Shown here: positions 32,092-33,096 of the stretch, piece by piece
How the letters are laid out: the number at the start of each line of letters is the position of its first letter
Position numbering within the stretch: the stretch's first letter is position 1
Origin: an uncultured Flavobacteriales bacterium
GTDB lineage: Bacteria > Bacteroidota > Bacteroidia > Flavobacteriales_E > Vicingaceae
DNA: 33,096 bases
NCBI GenBank assembly: GCA_905479995.1
Contig: CAJQON010000016.1
Coordinates: 1 to 33,096, forward strand
Direction of reading: 5' to 3'
Notes under the pieces: generated by a model
Databases searched by the model: none
Seen by the model: the letters and a program-made list of their open reading frames with translations, nothing else
What the model was told of the DNA's origin: nothing
Position numbers and translations under genes: made by a program

Positions 32092-32913
32092 TTAAAGTGA
32101 GTTTCCACAGTATTTGCAATGAACAGCATTGTCATCATGGCCTTCTAGCGAGCATTCTGGACAAACTTGTGTATTGGTATTTGATTTTGTTTTTGCTAAT
32201 TCAGCTCCAACAATTCCTGTAGGAACTGCAATAATTGCGTAGCCAATAATCATAATAAATGAAGCCAATGTTTGTCCTAAAACACTTTGTGGAGCAATGT
32301 CGCCATAACCTACGGTAGTTAAGGTTACAATGGCCCAATAAATACTTCTTGGTATGCTAGTAAAGCCTGCTTCTGGAGTTTCAATAAGATACATTACTGT
32401 TCCTAAAATAAAGGTAAGGCTTAGTAATGCGAAAAGGAAAACTACAATTTTAGGTCTGCTTGCTTTTAATGCTTTAATTAAAACATTGGCTTCATTCATA
32501 AATTGAACCAACTTCAATATTCTAAAAACACGCAACAGTCTAATGCTTCTAATTATTCTTAATGATTGAGAACCGGTAATAAATATGCCTAAAAAAGTAG
32601 GTATAATAGATACGAAATCAATAATTCCATAAAAGCTCAAAACGTATTTTAAGGGTTTGCCAATTGATATTAATCGGGCAATGTATTCGAGGGTAAATAG
32701 TAGGGTAAAAACCCATTCAATTAATTTTAGCTCATCACCATATTGGGAGGCAATACTGTTTACACTTTCGAGCATAACTGTTGCAACACTTAATAGTATA
32801 GCAACTAGTAAAATAATGTCAAAAAGTTTTCCGGCTTTAGTATCGGCTTCATAAATTACTTCGTGTAATTTTAGTTGCCAAGGTTTTAAGTTAGATTTTT
32901 GTTGAGCAGTCAC
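32092..32913 (-). CDS. Voltage-gated potassium channel with C-terminal zinc ribbon
   Basis: 273 residues; the start is a GTG, as no ATG precedes the first membrane segment. Six membrane segments are visible. S4 carries Arg at every third position (R119, R122, R125, R128, R131), and the pore has the K+ selectivity filter TTVGYGD (199-205). The cytoplasmic C-terminus is a zinc ribbon, CPEC (251-254) and CKYC (266-269), rather than the RCK or cyclic-nucleotide domain found in many bacterial channels. It probably sets membrane potential or K+ flux. The gene stands alone on the minus strand. Confidence 0.93.
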   Translation of the reverse strand: MTAQQKSNLKPWQLKLHEVIYEADTKAGKLFDIILLVAILLSVATVMLESVNSIASQYGDELKLIEWVFTLLFTLEYIARLISIGKPLKYVLSFYGIIDFVSIIPTFLGIFITGSQSLRIIRSIRLLRVFRILKLVQFMNEANVLIKALKASRPKIVVFLFALLSLTFILGTVMYLIETPEAGFTSIPRSIYWAIVTLTTVGYGDIAPQSVLGQTLASFIMIIGYAIIAVPTGIVGAELAKTKSNTNTQVCPECSLEGHDDNAVHCKYCGNSL

Positions 32914-32946
32914 AATTCAAATGTACTAAATATAGTGTAATAAAAA

Positions 32947-32970
32947 AGGCTCGAGAATGGTCTCGAGCCT
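32947..32970 (-). terminator. Rho-independent terminator of the partial gene at the right edge
   Basis: A perfect 10 bp stem AGGCTCGAGA / TCTCGAGCCT with a 4-base loop. On the minus strand it is followed by six T residues and lies 25 bp after the stop of the gene at the right edge. Confidence 0.85.
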
Positions 32971-32994
32971 AATTTTTATTTGAACAATTTGTGG

Positions 32995-33096
32995 TTATTT
33001 AATTACAAATTGGTGAGTAGATTTTTCATTGTTTAATGAGAATTCTATAAAGTAGTTTCCTTTAGCAAAACCAGAAGTATTGAAGGTTTCTCTGTA
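32995..33096 (-). CDS. 3' end of a T9SS type A cargo gene; 5' part outside window
   Basis: The last 33 codons plus stop on the minus strand. Translation gives YRETFNTSGFAKGNYFIEF followed by SLNNEKSTHQFVIK and a TAA. The 'SGFAKGNYF...' strand and a final basic residue are typical of the type IX secretion C-terminal sorting domain. The rest of the protein is not visible. Confidence 0.85.
   Translation of the reverse strand, partial: YRETFNTSGFAKGNYFIEFSLNNEKSTHQFVIK

Overview
The window looks like chromosomal DNA of an AT-rich member of the Bacteroidota, probably of the order Flavobacteriales. Support comes from several independent signs: four genes carry, or end in, type IX secretion (T9SS) C-terminal sorting domains; atpD and atpC stand apart from the other ATP synthase genes and atpC is short; several upstream regions contain the Bacteroidota -7 element TAnnTTTG; and Shine-Dalgarno sequences are scarce. 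No rRNA, tRNA, CRISPR array or classical insertion sequence was seen.

Layout. 1-340 is the 3' end of a T9SS gene with a gliding-motility-type C-terminus. 461-3255 holds a polyprenol-phosphate mannose synthase and a dihydroorotase (pyrC). They are separated by two tandem 'palindrome pair' units, one carrying a GIY-YIG nuclease gene and the other an internally deleted trace of it. 3252-8112 (minus) is a translationally coupled pair: a long TPR protein and an outer-membrane beta-barrel protein. 8301-11255 holds an FtsE-like ATPase and, convergent to it, tgt with an LptF/LptG permease. 11354-13746 (plus) is a run of glycosyltransferase, ECF sigma factor and rsmG.

13747-17308 is an accessory stretch, all genes on the minus strand: sulfotransferase, truncated haemoglobin, SAM methyltransferase, DUF805 membrane protein and a 72-residue protein. 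It contains a second copy of the rsmG 3' end that differs almost only at synonymous positions, a dead fragment of the 72-residue gene, and related palindromic spacers with GCTAAC/GTTAGC ends. This is where gene turnover has happened.

17319-23786 is mostly housekeeping: dus, a YdcF/ElyC-type membrane protein, hemH with divergent hemJ (the last steps of haem synthesis), a UbiA-like protein, a hypothetical membrane protein, a leucine-rich repeat protein and ribF. 23955-25704 is atpD-atpC with a strong terminator. 25848-33096 is rich in envelope and secreted proteins: an M23 peptidase with a T9SS tail, a membrane-anchored vWA protein, a small basic lipoprotein, a lysyl-endopeptidase-like S1 protease with a T9SS tail, a voltage-gated K+ channel with a zinc ribbon, and the 3' end of another T9SS cargo gene.

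The most unusual object is at 1211-1897. Two units each begin with one 62-64 bp palindromic repeat, end with an inverted repeat of a second core type, and hold either a full GIY-YIG ORF or an in-frame deletion of it. The stop codon of each ORF is completed by the right-hand repeat. This is the arrangement expected of an autonomous element beside a miniature derivative.
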